Below are positions 8,994-19,334 of a DNA stretch of 64,000 nucleotides, in pieces (position 1 is the stretch's first letter; every line of letters begins with the position of its first letter). The notes below the pieces were generated by a model, which was not told where the DNA came from, searched no databases, and saw only the letters and a program-made list of their open reading frames with translations. The stretch comes from a bacterium (GTDB taxonomy: Bacteria; DUMJ01). Both the position numbers and the translations under genes were made by a program. Where the stretch lies: NCBI GenBank assembly GCA_012839925.1, contig DUMJ01000026.1, positions 1 to 64,000 on the forward strand, written 5' to 3'.

Positions 8994-11300
8994 ATGGGTT
9001 TTCCGTGTAAAATATTTATCTTTTTTCTTGTCTTTGTATTTTCCTTTCCTCTCCCCTATGCTAGAGGAGAGGATTTATTTGTAAGGTACGTTGACCCATT
9101 TATAGGAACTGGAGGACATGGGCATACATTTCCCGGGGTAACTGTACCTTTTGGTATGGTTCAGCTCAGTCCAGACACGGGTGTAGAAGGTTGGGACTGG
9201 TGTTCTGGCTATCACTATTCCGATAGCTCTATAATGGGATTCAGCCATACCCATCTCAGTGGAACAGGTGCGGCTGATTATGGAGAGGTAAGAGTAATGC
9301 CAGTGGTAGGAGATTTAAAAATAATTCCTGGACCTAAAGATAACCCTAATATAGGTTACAGGTCAAGGTTTAGCCATAAGCAAGAGATAGCCAGACCTGG
9401 ATATTACTCTGTATTTCTGGATGATTACAAAGTGCAGGCTGAACTGACAGCGTCACGGCGGGTTGGATTTCACAGATATACATTTCCAAAGACCGATAAG
9501 GCTTATATAATCTTTGACCTCTACAATAGAATAGGAGATATGGCTGAAAGCGCATGGGTTAAGATTGTTGGTAATGATGAGGTAGAAGGTTCAATAACCG
9601 GTGGTCATTTTTGTGGGGCAAGAGACCCTCAGACGATATACTTTGTGGCTAAATTCTCAAAACCCTTTGAAGAGTTTGGGACATGGAAGGTATTTAGAGT
9701 AGATAAGGGTAACAGGGAAGAAAAGATGATAAACAGATCTGAGCCTTTTATTGGAGCTTACTTCAGATACTCTACGTCTGAAAAAGAAAAGATACTGATA
9801 AAAGTTGCCCTCTCTTACACAGGAGTTGACGGAGCCAGGAGAAATCTACGGGAGATCCCTGATTGGAATTTTGACAGGATAAGAGAGAATGCGGAGAATT
9901 TGTGGGAGAAAGAACTTGGTAAGATAGAGGTAGAGGGGAATGAAAATGATAAGATTAAATTTTATACCGCTCTCTATCACTCATTTATTCACCCAAGTTT
10001 ATTCTCAGATATAGATGGTAAATATATCGGAACAGATGACAAGATTTATTCTTCTACCTATGACCATTATACCGTTTTCTCTCTATGGGACACCTTCAGA
10101 TCTCTCCATCCCCTATTTCTGCTTATACAACCACAGAAAAATACTGATATGATAAAGAGTCTCCTGGATATATATTCTCAATCAGGCTGGCTCCCCAGAT
10201 GGCATAAGGGAAACAGAGAGACCAACTGTATGATAGGGACACATAGTGATTCTGTTATAGCCGATGCCATTATTAAAGGCTTACGCAATTTTGATTTAGA
10301 GAAGGCTTACAGTGCTATGTATAAAAATGCAATGGTAGAGTCCAGAGACTTCAACCAGGGGAGAAGAGGAATCACAGAGTATAAAAAGTTAGGATATGTT
10401 CCCGGTGATAAGTTTGATCAGTCTGTATCGAGGACATTAGAATATGCTTATAACGATTTCTGTATAGCTCAGGTGGCAAAAGTACTTGGGCAGGGGGAAG
10501 ATTATAAACTATTTATAAAAAGAGCCCAAAATTATAAAAATTTATATGATTCTAATGTCGGATTTATGAGACCCAGGGATAGTAATGGGAACTGGATAAA
10601 CTTTAAGACATCATTCTCCAGCAGCTTTGACCCAACAGATGCAACTTCTCCTCATTATACTGAGGGTAATGCCTGGCAGTGGACATTCTTTGCCCCCCAG
10701 GACCCGTATGGTTTGATTACTCTTTTGGGAGGAGAGGAGAAATTTATCAAAAAGCTTGATGAGTTCTTCAATACTAAATCACCTATAAAAGGACCACCAG
10801 ATATTACTGGTCTTATTGGACAGTATGCACATGGGAATGAGCCATCTCATCATATATCTTATTTTTATGTATATGCCAGGATGCCCTGGAAAACTCAGGA
10901 GATGGTAAGAAAGATAGTTGACTCTCTCTATGGGATTGGTCCAGAAGGACTCTGTGGAAACGAAGATTGTGGACAGATGTCTGCCTGGTATGTCTTTAGC
11001 TCTCTCGGATTTTATCCATTCTGTCCGGGAACACCTGTATATATTTTGAGTTCCCCGATATGGAAGAGGGCGGTGATACATTTATCAGGCGGGAAAGATT
11101 TTATAATTGAGGCTGAAAACTTATCTGAGAAGAATATATACATACAGAAAGTTTATTTAAATGGTAAACCTTTAGATAGATTATGGCTATGGCATAATGA
11201 GATAATAAACGGTGGGAAACTTCTCTTTAAGATGGGAGATACACCGAATAAATCTTTAGGGACAAACACTGAGAGTTTACCACCAGACTTTATGAAGTAA
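8994..11300 (+). CDS. GH92 family glycosyl hydrolase (alpha-1,2-mannosidase type), secreted
   Basis: Signal peptide; VDPFIGTGGHGHTFPGVTVPFGMVQLSPDT, GFSHTHLSGTG, YTEGNAWQWTFFAPQD, GNEDCGQMSAWYVFSSLGFYP. Confidence 0.95.
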   Translation: MGFPCKIFIFFLVFVFSFPLPYARGEDLFVRYVDPFIGTGGHGHTFPGVTVPFGMVQLSPDTGVEGWDWCSGYHYSDSSIMGFSHTHLSGTGAADYGEVRVMPVVGDLKIIPGPKDNPNIGYRSRFSHKQEIARPGYYSVFLDDYKVQAELTASRRVGFHRYTFPKTDKAYIIFDLYNRIGDMAESAWVKIVGNDEVEGSITGGHFCGARDPQTIYFVAKFSKPFEEFGTWKVFRVDKGNREEKMINRSEPFIGAYFRYSTSEKEKILIKVALSYTGVDGARRNLREIPDWNFDRIRENAENLWEKELGKIEVEGNENDKIKFYTALYHSFIHPSLFSDIDGKYIGTDDKIYSSTYDHYTVFSLWDTFRSLHPLFLLIQPQKNTDMIKSLLDIYSQSGWLPRWHKGNRETNCMIGTHSDSVIADAIIKGLRNFDLEKAYSAMYKNAMVESRDFNQGRRGITEYKKLGYVPGDKFDQSVSRTLEYAYNDFCIAQVAKVLGQGEDYKLFIKRAQNYKNLYDSNVGFMRPRDSNGNWINFKTSFSSSFDPTDATSPHYTEGNAWQWTFFAPQDPYGLITLLGGEEKFIKKLDEFFNTKSPIKGPPDITGLIGQYAHGNEPSHHISYFYVYARMPWKTQEMVRKIVDSLYGIGPEGLCGNEDCGQMSAWYVFSSLGFYPFCPGTPVYILSSPIWKRAVIHLSGGKDFIIEAENLSEKNIYIQKVYLNGKPLDRLWLWHNEIINGGKLLFKMGDTPNKSLGTNTESLPPDFMK

Positions 11301-11322
11301 GGGGCACTATATAGTGCCCCTT
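11299..11322. terminator. bidirectional terminator hairpin AAGGGGCACTATATAGTGCCCCTT
   Basis: Perfect 24-nt palindrome between convergent genes, followed by TAGTTTTTA. Confidence 0.85.
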
Positions 11323-11328
11323 TAGTTT

Positions 11329-12501
11329 TTAACTGAATTCCTTATGCTTTTCCGCTATTGAACTTGCAAGCTTATCTATAGCCTTCAGGTCTTCTTCGTT
11401 GGGTAATCCCTTAACTAAAACCGGTTCCAGAAGTTCCACCTTTAAATTTGTTAACATACCCTTTAGAATTTCTAATGTTTTTCCTCCCCATCCATATGAA
11501 CCTATCACAGATACGTATCTTGTCTTGGGTCTTAAGGCGTTTAATAGATATACTGCATATACCACATTTGGATGAGGACCAGCCAAAACTGTTGGCGTTC
11601 CAACTACCACTGTTGCCGCATCTACAAGACTCATAGCCAGTTTACCCAGATCCACTGAAGCCAGGTCAAATCGCTCAACCCTTATGTCTTTCTGAGTAAG
11701 AGAACAGATGAGATACTCCACCATAATCTTTGTACTGTTATGCATGGATATGTAGGGGATTACAACTGTATTTTTTGGCTTATCAGAGGTCCAGTCTTCG
11801 TATGCTTCTATTATAAATTCAGGCTCGTCATATAGAGGACCGTGACTCGGGGCTATTATCGATATTTCTATGTCTTTTATCTTCTCTAAATTCTTCTTAA
11901 TAATACCCCTGAATGGCATCATAATCTCAGCATAGTATCTCTTTGCAGCCTCATATACCCTGGACTTATCTCTGGCGTAGAGTTCGTTTGTAGCTAGATG
12001 CGACCCAAAAAAGTCGCAGGTGAATAGAATCTTATCCTCCACCAGATATGTACTCATAGTTTCTGGCCAGTGAACCCAGGGTGTGTATATAAATCTCAAT
12101 GTTTTATCTCCCAGGGATAATGTCTCCCCATCTTCTACGGTGATAATCCTGTCCTGTGGGATATGCAGGTGGTCGATAAGCATATCTTTACCTCGTGTAG
12201 AGATGAGGACTTTGGCAGATTTATACTTTTCGAGGACGATTGGAAGACTCCCCGAATGATCCTGTTCCACATGATGAACAATAATGTAATCTATGTTCTG
12301 GATATCTTTGAGCTGAGCAAGAAGAACATACGACATTGATGGGTCTACGGTATCTAGTAAGACAGTCTTTTCAGTCCCCTTTATAAGGTAAGCATTATAA
12401 CTTGTCCCATCTGGTAGCGGTATTAGAGAGTCGAATAATCTCCTGTCCCAGTCAATAGCACCTGACCAGTAAACATCTGGCATTATCTGTCTTACTTTCA
12501 T
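11329..12501 (-). CDS. FprA-family A-type flavoprotein / flavodiiron protein
   Basis: Metallo-beta-lactamase-like HHVEQDHSGSLP, FGSHLAT, APSHGPLY, then a flavodoxin domain. Confidence 0.93.
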   Translation of the reverse strand: MKVRQIMPDVYWSGAIDWDRRLFDSLIPLPDGTSYNAYLIKGTEKTVLLDTVDPSMSYVLLAQLKDIQNIDYIIVHHVEQDHSGSLPIVLEKYKSAKVLISTRGKDMLIDHLHIPQDRIITVEDGETLSLGDKTLRFIYTPWVHWPETMSTYLVEDKILFTCDFFGSHLATNELYARDKSRVYEAAKRYYAEIMMPFRGIIKKNLEKIKDIEISIIAPSHGPLYDEPEFIIEAYEDWTSDKPKNTVVIPYISMHNSTKIMVEYLICSLTQKDIRVERFDLASVDLGKLAMSLVDAATVVVGTPTVLAGPHPNVVYAVYLLNALRPKTRYVSVIGSYGWGGKTLEILKGMLTNLKVELLEPVLVKGLPNEEDLKAIDKLASSIAEKHKEFS

Positions 12502-12578
12502 CAGTGCCTCCTAGTAAACAATTATTATTAAATTACTATACATTAGTATATACTTCGTCTTTTAATAAGTCAATATCT

Positions 12579-13910
12579 CTATACCTTGAAGTGTTTGAAC
12601 TGTGGTAGCCACTCCCTACTTGCTTCGAACATCTCGTTTACCATATCCCTTATCTCTGCCAGACTCAGTACCGCAGATGTAAGCGGATCATAGCATATCG
12701 CATGGAAGACCTTCATCGGGTCACCGGTTAACGAACCTTCAACTGCCAGCTCTTCACAGGTAGAGTTTATATAGTTCAGAAGTGCTACCTGAGTCGGTAA
12801 TGACCCTACCTTTACAGGGCTGAATCCTCTTTTCGAGGCAACAATGGGAACCTCAACGCAGGCTCCGTATGGTAAGTTGTCTATAAGTCCAAAGTTACGT
12901 ATATTCCCGTTAAACTCAAACATAGCTCCATCCCCTATTACCGCATTGAATATGTACGCTGCATACTCCTTACCTCTCTTTAAGTCTACAGGAGCATTTT
13001 CGAGCCAGTATTTCACATCATCTTTCCAGCTATCTTCTCTTCTGAGATATTCTTTCAGGATATAGGCATACTCCCCTGGATTCCATCCTGTTCCGTGTGT
13101 ACAGTATTTTTCTATAAGGTCGGGTCTTTTTCTAAACCAGGCATTGTATTCAGAGTTATGTCCACTTGATTCGGTTACATAATAACCAAGATGGAGGAAC
13201 ATCTCATTCCGTACCTGTTCTTCGTTATATATTTCTGGTCTGGTTGTAATCGCCTCTCTTATTAGAGGATAGGCATCTTTTCCATTCCATTTAAAATCAA
13301 GGAACCATGCCTGATGATTTATCCCCGCACAGAAATAAGTTATCTCTTCCATTGGTGCACCAATCCATTTTGCCAGCATCTCTGCTGTTCCCTGGACACT
13401 GTGACAGAGTCCTACCACATTAACCTTACTTGCAGTCTGCATGGCTCTGCATAGCATAGCCATAGGATTTGTGTAATTTAAAAATACAGCATTGGGTGCA
13501 TATTTTTCTATGTCCTTACATATGTCAATCATTACAGGGATGGTCCTTAAAGCCCTGAAGATTCCTGCTGGACCCCTTGTATCCCCAACATTGATATCTA
13601 CCCCGTATTTCTTCGGTATTTCAATGTCACTTCTCCAGACATTTACGCTTTGAGCCAATATGGTGCATACAACACCGTCTGCCCCCTCCAATGCCTCTGT
13701 CCTGTCCAGTGTAGCTACTATTTTTGCCGGATAGTTCCCGGCTTTAACTATCTTTTCAACTGCAGTCCTGGCAAAATTCAGCCTCTCCTCATCTATATCC
13801 ATAAGTGCTAGGGTGGCATCCTGAAATGCTGGAAATGTGAGTAAATCCCTCACCAAACCCCTAGTAAATCCCAGACTTCCCGCACCGATAAATGTTATCT
13901 TTTTAGACAT
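12579..13910 (-). CDS. GH4 family glycosidase (alpha-galactosidase/alpha-glucosidase, MelA/AglA-like)
   Basis: [31 protein letters not shown]-like [39 protein letters not shown]. Track start 13964 over-extended; MSKK at 13910. Confidence 0.93.
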   Translation of the reverse strand: MSKKITFIGAGSLGFTRGLVRDLLTFPAFQDATLALMDIDEERLNFARTAVEKIVKAGNYPAKIVATLDRTEALEGADGVVCTILAQSVNVWRSDIEIPKKYGVDINVGDTRGPAGIFRALRTIPVMIDICKDIEKYAPNAVFLNYTNPMAMLCRAMQTASKVNVVGLCHSVQGTAEMLAKWIGAPMEEITYFCAGINHQAWFLDFKWNGKDAYPLIREAITTRPEIYNEEQVRNEMFLHLGYYVTESSGHNSEYNAWFRKRPDLIEKYCTHGTGWNPGEYAYILKEYLRREDSWKDDVKYWLENAPVDLKRGKEYAAYIFNAVIGDGAMFEFNGNIRNFGLIDNLPYGACVEVPIVASKRGFSPVKVGSLPTQVALLNYINSTCEELAVEGSLTGDPMKVFHAICYDPLTSAVLSLAEIRDMVNEMFEASREWLPQFKHFKV

Positions 13911-14006
13911 AAACTCACTCCCTTCTGATGTTTTTATCTTTTGAATTATATCATAAGATGACATAATTTAATTCTGATTCAAATAATACCTTTAAAGCAG
14001 CAAGTC

Positions 14007-14498
14007 TTATGTTTGAAATAGCTCTACACCTTCCTCTTTGCCTACATTTTTCTTATAAATCCAGTACCCATCTTTTTTCTCAGCCTCAAAGTTATCCAGT
14101 TTTTCTTTTAGAGAAGTGAGATAATCTTTGAAAAACTCATCTCTATCAAAATAAATTTTTGAGTCTGTTATCATTTCTATATAAAGAGGACTTCCTATTT
14201 TTATTTCCTCCTTTATTTTTATAATTGGCGAGAGATAAGTATTAATACCATACTCTCTAAGTTTCTTTAAATATGGCTCTATCTCCTTTTCAATATTTTC
14301 ATAAAATTCTTCTATTCTTCTAAGCCTGCTTGAAGGCGCTTCTTTAAGAATTATAAGGATATCTATATCAGACTCAGGATTTGGAGTCCCTCTTCCACAG
14401 GAACCAAAAACTACAAAAGAGACAAGATTTTCTCCATAATATCCTTTTGCCAGCCTGAACACAGTCTGGATAAGCTTGTCAAACTCTTCTCTAATCAT
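14007..14498 (-). CDS. nucleotidyltransferase domain protein (MNT-like)
   Basis: VVFGSCGRGTPNPESDIDILIIL is the GS-x-R-G...SD-x-D nucleotidyltransferase signature. Confidence 0.85.
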   Translation of the reverse strand: MIREEFDKLIQTVFRLAKGYYGENLVSFVVFGSCGRGTPNPESDIDILIILKEAPSSRLRRIEEFYENIEKEIEPYLKKLREYGINTYLSPIIKIKEEIKIGSPLYIEMITDSKIYFDRDEFFKDYLTSLKEKLDNFEAEKKDGYWIYKKNVGKEEGVELFQT

Positions 14499-14713
14499 AC
14501 CAGGCTGTCTACATTCTGTCCGAGCCAGGGATAAATTTCTTTCTCCAGATTGCGAATGTCCTCCCCTGTATTTTGGAGATTCTCCTCCATCTTTTCAAGT
14601 GTTCTGGTTATTAAGCTGAGGCTTTCAGCAGATTCTATCTGCTGGGCTTTCTTGAGAGAATACAGCACCATTGACATTTGAATAATATCAATACTATTTA
14701 TATTATCCGCCAT
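14495..14713 (-). CDS. small helical protein, possibly YjfB-like (putative motility protein)
   Basis: 72 aa, IDIIQMSMVLYSLKKAQQIESAESLSLITRTLEKMEENLQNTG weakly resembles the YjfB family; overlaps the next gene by 4 nt. Confidence 0.4.
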   Translation of the reverse strand: MADNINSIDIIQMSMVLYSLKKAQQIESAESLSLITRTLEKMEENLQNTGEDIRNLEKEIYPWLGQNVDSLV

Positions 14714-14829
14714 AAATCCCCCTAGTTATATTCTAACTATATATAGAGTATCATAGAATAAGAATATATTCAACAATATATTATCGTTCGTAACGGGTAA
14801 CAGGTGATGCGTGATGGGAATCATTCTGT

Positions 14830-14943
14830 CTCCCTCTCCCTTTGATGGGAGAGGGCAGGGGTGAGGGTGAAAGGAAGGATAAGGGCATGGGGTTTTATCA
14901 TAAAAGACGAGATTGTAGGGGCAATTCATGAATTGCCCCTACA
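14830..14943 (+). repeat. composite dispersed repeat, copy 1: CTCTCCC hairpin plus 30-nt palindrome TGTAGGGGCAATTCATGAATTGCCCCTACA
   Basis: Near-identical inverted-orientation copy at 22822-22914. Confidence 0.9.
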
Positions 14944-14984
14944 GGGATATAAAAAATGTTATTGCCAGAAATAAGATAGGTATA

Positions 14985-15031
14985 GTACGATAAATCGTAC
15001 CCGATGATTCAGGGTTTGATTTATCAAACCC
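14985..15031. repeat. two adjacent short palindromes GTACGATAAATCGTAC and GGGTTTGATTTATCAAACCC
   Basis: Palindromes at 14985-15000 and 15012-15031, the second followed by CCTACA, the outer-arm sequence of the composite repeat. Confidence 0.8.
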
Positions 15032-15081
15032 CTACAATGATATTATCATTAAAAATATAACGATTACCATCAATATTTATA

Positions 15082-15109
15082 TTGACAAATTTAAAAATTT
15101 TTATATAAT
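15082..15109 (+). promoter_or_regulatory. sigma-70 promoter TTGACA-16-TATAAT for the ABC exporter pair
   Basis: Consensus -35 and -10 boxes about 45 nt upstream of the ABC exporter reading frame. Confidence 0.75.
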
Positions 15110-15154
15110 CTTTTAAAGATATCAATTTAGAATAAAATTTATCGAAGGTGAGTT

Positions 15155-16945
15155 ACGGATAGGGTCTTTAAAAAGAAATATAGAGATGAGAATGAGATAA
15201 ATAGCTGGAAGATAATCTCTCAATTTATCCATTTTACCAGAACTCATCGATGGGATCTAATACTGAGTATCATCTTTTCCGTAGGAATTACAGTCTCTAC
15301 GGTAGCTTCGGCATTCATAATGGGAAGGATAGTGGATTCGGCTATATCGGGAGATATGTCAGGATTACTGGATAATCTATATATGATACTGGTAATAATG
15401 GCAGTTCATACCACATCGAGCCTGTTTCATAATTACTTTAAAGGAAGATTTGCAGAGTATGCACTGTTTGATCTGAGGGAAAGGACAGCTAAACATATAG
15501 GTAAACTCTCTATGCCCTGTATAGATAAACACCACTCAGGGGAGCTGATATCCAGTCTGACTAACGATATTATGGTGGTGCAAAACTTCTTACAGAATAA
15601 CCTGGGAAATATCCTGGTAGAGCCAATGCTATTTATCATATCTCTATTTTACCTATGCAGTATAAGCTGGAATTTAACACTATTTTCAGTATCGATTGCC
15701 CCAATTCTTATGTTTCTTGTTATAAAGATGAGTAAGCCTATAGAAAGATTAACAGGGGAACAGCAGGAGTTCCTCTCTGAGGTAAATACCACTGCACAGG
15801 ATAGTATATCTGGATTAGATGTTGTTAAATCGTTCAATCTGGAAAATACTATGGAGGAAAAATTTTCTTACAGGGTAGATAGGGCTGTCTCTAGAGGTCT
15901 GGAGATAGCTTTAACGCAGGCTATCCTCAATCCAATAGGGACGATTATGGGGATGTCTCCATTTATACTGACCTTTCTCTATGGGGGATATCTCGTTATA
16001 AATGGGGCTTTTAGTTTTGGCAATCTGATATCCTTTATTCAGGTATTAAACTATGTCGTAAATCCATTGACCTCATTTCCGAGGTTACTCTCTACATTAA
16101 GGTCTGCAGTCTCTGCCCTCAGTCGTATATTTGAGATATGGGAACTGGAGTTAGAAAGAGAGGATGGGAATGTCTTTCCAAGAAGAGAAGATGTACCGGT
16201 CATATCGTTTAAAGATGTATCATTCTCCTATAACACTAGCGGAGAAGTAGTCTCAGGGTTGAATCTTGAGGTAAAAAATGGGGAGACTATCGGTATAGTT
16301 GGTCCAAGTGGAAGCGGAAAGAGTACCATAGTAAAATTGATACTGGGTTTTTATAACCCAACCAAGGGAGATATATATCTGTATGGTGAAAGGTTAATGG
16401 ACTGGAAGCTAGATTCTGCCAGAAGCCTTATCTCTCTGGTCTCTCAGGATACATATCTATTTCCAGAGAGCATATACAACAATATAGCCTTCGGTAAGAA
16501 GAATGCTACCAGAGATGAGGTTATAAATGCGTCCAGATTGGCAGGGATCCACGAATTTATCGAGAGCCTGCCGCAAGGTTACGATACCTTTGTAGGAGAA
16601 AGGGGTGTGAGGCTCTCAGGTGGTGAAAGACAGAGGATAGCGATAGCCAGAGCATTTCTTAAGGATACACCAATATTAATACTGGATGAACCAACCTCCT
16701 CACTGGATGCAGATTCGGAGAAACGGATACAGGAATCTTTAGAGAAGCTTATGGCTGGAAGAACCACTATCGTAATAGCGCACAGGTTATCTACAGTAAT
16801 GATGTCTGATAGGATAATAGTTATGAATCAGGGGAAAATAATAGATGTGGGAACGCATAGTGAATTGCTGGAGAGAGACAGCCTGTATAGACAGCTCTAT
16901 ATGAACCAGATAAATGAAAGCAAGCAGGAGGATGTTAGGAGATGA
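15155..16945 (+). CDS. ABC exporter, TMD-NBD half-transporter 1; start codon uncertain (ACG 15155?)
   Basis: Walker A GPSGSGKSTIV, LSGGERQRIAIARA, ILILDEPTSSLD. Same frame is open upstream of the track ATG 15320, encoding SWKIISQFIHFTRTHRWDLILSIIFSVGITVSTVASAFI. Confidence 0.9.
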   Translation, partial: TDRVFKKKYRDENEINSWKIISQFIHFTRTHRWDLILSIIFSVGITVSTVASAFIMGRIVDSAISGDMSGLLDNLYMILVIMAVHTTSSLFHNYFKGRFAEYALFDLRERTAKHIGKLSMPCIDKHHSGELISSLTNDIMVVQNFLQNNLGNILVEPMLFIISLFYLCSISWNLTLFSVSIAPILMFLVIKMSKPIERLTGEQQEFLSEVNTTAQDSISGLDVVKSFNLENTMEEKFSYRVDRAVSRGLEIALTQAILNPIGTIMGMSPFILTFLYGGYLVINGAFSFGNLISFIQVLNYVVNPLTSFPRLLSTLRSAVSALSRIFEIWELELEREDGNVFPRREDVPVISFKDVSFSYNTSGEVVSGLNLEVKNGETIGIVGPSGSGKSTIVKLILGFYNPTKGDIYLYGERLMDWKLDSARSLISLVSQDTYLFPESIYNNIAFGKKNATRDEVINASRLAGIHEFIESLPQGYDTFVGERGVRLSGGERQRIAIARAFLKDTPILILDEPTSSLDADSEKRIQESLEKLMAGRTTIVIAHRLSTVMMSDRIIVMNQGKIIDVGTHSELLERDSLYRQLYMNQINESKQEDVRR

Positions 16946-18690
16946 GGAGGTTTTTCAAGGAAAATATACTATTTAAGTTATTATCTCTTGATAAACCCAG
17001 GATATTCCCGTATACAATTGGTCTTATTGGTAACAGCTTCTCTGCCCTGGCTTTCAATTATCTTGCCGCTATAGGGATTAAACACCTTGCAGATGGAAGC
17101 GTAAATAAGGATATAGAACAGTTGTTATATGGGATAAGGTTTATGGGGATAGGATTCTTAATATTCAGTATAGTTTTTTCTATACTGGGATATCTCTTTG
17201 ACTCCTCTGTAAAAAAGATATCTGGAAATATAAGAAAAAGACTCTTTTCCCATACATTGAGACTGCCTATGGGTTATATAGAGAGTAAACACAGCGGGGA
17301 TATCATATCAAGATTAACAAACGATGTACAGATAGCAGAGAATGCCTATAGCTGGCAGTTACTTATGCCTATGACAGCTATAGTTGGTAGTATAGGGTCG
17401 GGTATCCTGATATTCAGAATGAACTGGAAGATGGCTCTGATCATATTCTCTCTGGGTTTTACTACATTCCTGATAAACCTCCTGTTTGTAAAGCCACTCA
17501 GGGTTATAGGTGATACGATACAGGAAAAACTGGGAGACCTTACCAGTAGTCTGTCAGATATGATTGCAGGTTCCTATGTTATAAGGGTATTTCACCTCAT
17601 AGATACAATATTAAAAAGGTTCTTTAATATAAATTATGACATCCTGGATTTGGCTATGAAGAGGAATGTTAAGCAGTCAGAGTTGAGTGCGATCAACACA
17701 TTTTTGGAATATGCCAATTTCATAGGTATAATCGTTATCTCCAGTATAATGGTTATAAATAAACAGATGACGTTTGGGACAAGTATCGCTATAGTTCAAC
17801 TCACTAATCCTATATTCTGGCTGTTTAACGCCCTGGGTAGCTTTATAACCCAGCTCCAGGGTTCTCTCGCTGGGGCAAGACGCATCATAGAGCTACTGGA
17901 GATACCGGAAGAAGAGACCGGTCGTAAGGATCTACCCGAGATACAGATAGATACATCTAGTGAACCAGTTATTGAATTCAAAGATGTAACATTCTGGTAC
18001 GAAGAGGAAAAGCCTATACTGAAAGATTTTAATCTCAGGGTATACAGGGGACAGTTTATAGCTATAGTAGGTCTAAGTGGCAGTGGTAAGACAACAATCT
18101 TTAAGCTACTCCAGAGGTTCTATTCTCCTCAAGAAGGGGAGATCTATATATTTGGTAAGCCCATATCCGAGTATACCTTAGAAGAGGTAAGAAGCCTGGT
18201 GGCATATGTTCCTCAGGAGAACTATCTCTTCACCGGAACTATAGAGGAGAATATAGGTTATGGTAAGATAGGAGCAACAAAAGAAGAGATTATAGAAGCG
18301 GCAAGATATGCATATGCCTATGATTTTATCTCCCAGCTAGAAGATGGATTTAACACCATAGTGGGAGAAAGGGGGGCTCAGCTCTCAGGTGGTGAAAGGC
18401 AGAGGATAGCGATAGCCAGAGCTCTTCTCAAAGATGCCCCGATATTACTCCTGGATGAAGCAACATCATCCTTGGATTCAGAATCAGAAAGGCAGGTCCA
18501 GCAGGCGATCGAAGTATTGATGGAGGGAAGGACATCTCTAGTAGTAGCTCACAGGCTATCAACTATAATGAAGGCGGATATAATTTATATTATTTCTGAC
18601 GGGAGAATAGTTGAAACAGGAAGTCATAAAGAGCTTATGGATAAGAATGGTCTATACAGATATCTCTACGGGTTGCAATTTAAGGGTTGA
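16942..18690 (+). CDS. ABC exporter, TMD-NBD half-transporter 2
   Basis: Walker A GLSGSGKTTIF, LSGGERQRIAIARA, ILLLDEATSSLD; overlaps partner by 4 nt. Confidence 0.95.
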   Translation: MRRFFKENILFKLLSLDKPRIFPYTIGLIGNSFSALAFNYLAAIGIKHLADGSVNKDIEQLLYGIRFMGIGFLIFSIVFSILGYLFDSSVKKISGNIRKRLFSHTLRLPMGYIESKHSGDIISRLTNDVQIAENAYSWQLLMPMTAIVGSIGSGILIFRMNWKMALIIFSLGFTTFLINLLFVKPLRVIGDTIQEKLGDLTSSLSDMIAGSYVIRVFHLIDTILKRFFNINYDILDLAMKRNVKQSELSAINTFLEYANFIGIIVISSIMVINKQMTFGTSIAIVQLTNPIFWLFNALGSFITQLQGSLAGARRIIELLEIPEEETGRKDLPEIQIDTSSEPVIEFKDVTFWYEEEKPILKDFNLRVYRGQFIAIVGLSGSGKTTIFKLLQRFYSPQEGEIYIFGKPISEYTLEEVRSLVAYVPQENYLFTGTIEENIGYGKIGATKEEIIEAARYAYAYDFISQLEDGFNTIVGERGAQLSGGERQRIAIARALLKDAPILLLDEATSSLDSESERQVQQAIEVLMEGRTSLVVAHRLSTIMKADIIYIISDGRIVETGSHKELMDKNGLYRYLYGLQFKG

Positions 18691-18793
18691 TGGCAAATAT
18701 TTACTTTGTTCATTTCTGGATATTCTGAATAATTTTTATGTTATAATTCTTTTCAGATAATATTTCTGAAGGTATAGACAAGGAGGGATAACT

Positions 18794-19264
18794 ATGAGCA
18801 ATAAAGGTCTTAAGGTAGGGGATACAGCCCCTGATTTTACTTTAAATGACCATCACAATCGCAGTTTTAAGCTTTCAGATTTCAGAGGTCAAAAAGTTCT
18901 CCTGTCATTCCATCCACTTGCCTGGACGAGGGTCTGTGCAGAACAGATGAAATCTCTGGAAGAGAATATGAGTAGATTTAAAGAACTTAACACTCTTCCC
19001 GTGGGTTTAAGTGTGGATACTGTCCCGTCAAAACATGCCTGGGCTAAAGAGTTGAAGATAAGGGAATTGAGACTTTTAGTAGATTTCTGGCCACACGGAG
19101 AGGTGGCAAAGCTTTTTGGTATATTCAGAGAAGAAGATGGATTCTCGGAGAGGGCTAACATCATAGTTGATGAAGATGGGAAGATTATATTATTTAAGAT
19201 ATACGAGATATCTCAGCTGCCTAATATAGAAGAGATTATAAGTTTTCTGAAAGATAGAAAATGA
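18794..19264 (+). CDS. peroxiredoxin (AhpC/TSA family)
   Basis: [40 protein letters not shown], peroxidatic PxxxTxxC motif. Confidence 0.93.
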   Translation: MSNKGLKVGDTAPDFTLNDHHNRSFKLSDFRGQKVLLSFHPLAWTRVCAEQMKSLEENMSRFKELNTLPVGLSVDTVPSKHAWAKELKIRELRLLVDFWPHGEVAKLFGIFREEDGFSERANIIVDEDGKIILFKIYEISQLPNIEEIISFLKDRK

Positions 19265-19334
19265 AACCTCTGATACCCTGTTAAAGTTTTCCCCTGTCTT
19301 TCCGAATTAACCTGTTAGAGGAAGGTGATAGAAA

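Noticed and set aside
14007-14713. MNT nucleotidyltransferase plus small protein as a MNT/HEPN toxin-antitoxin module
   Set aside because: The small partner lacks the HEPN RxxxxH motif and looks more like a YjfB-type helical protein.
14726-14929. 67-aa ORF MNCPYNLVFYDKTPCPYPSFHPHPCPLPSKGEGDRM...
   Set aside because: It is a translation of the dispersed repeat (HPHPCPLPSKGEGD-type spurious ORF), with no SD or family.
15155-18690. Heterodimeric ABC exporter with one degenerate ATPase site
   Set aside because: Both NBDs have intact Walker B Glu (ILDEPTSS, LLDEATSS), LSGGERQR and H-loop His; no degeneracy seen.
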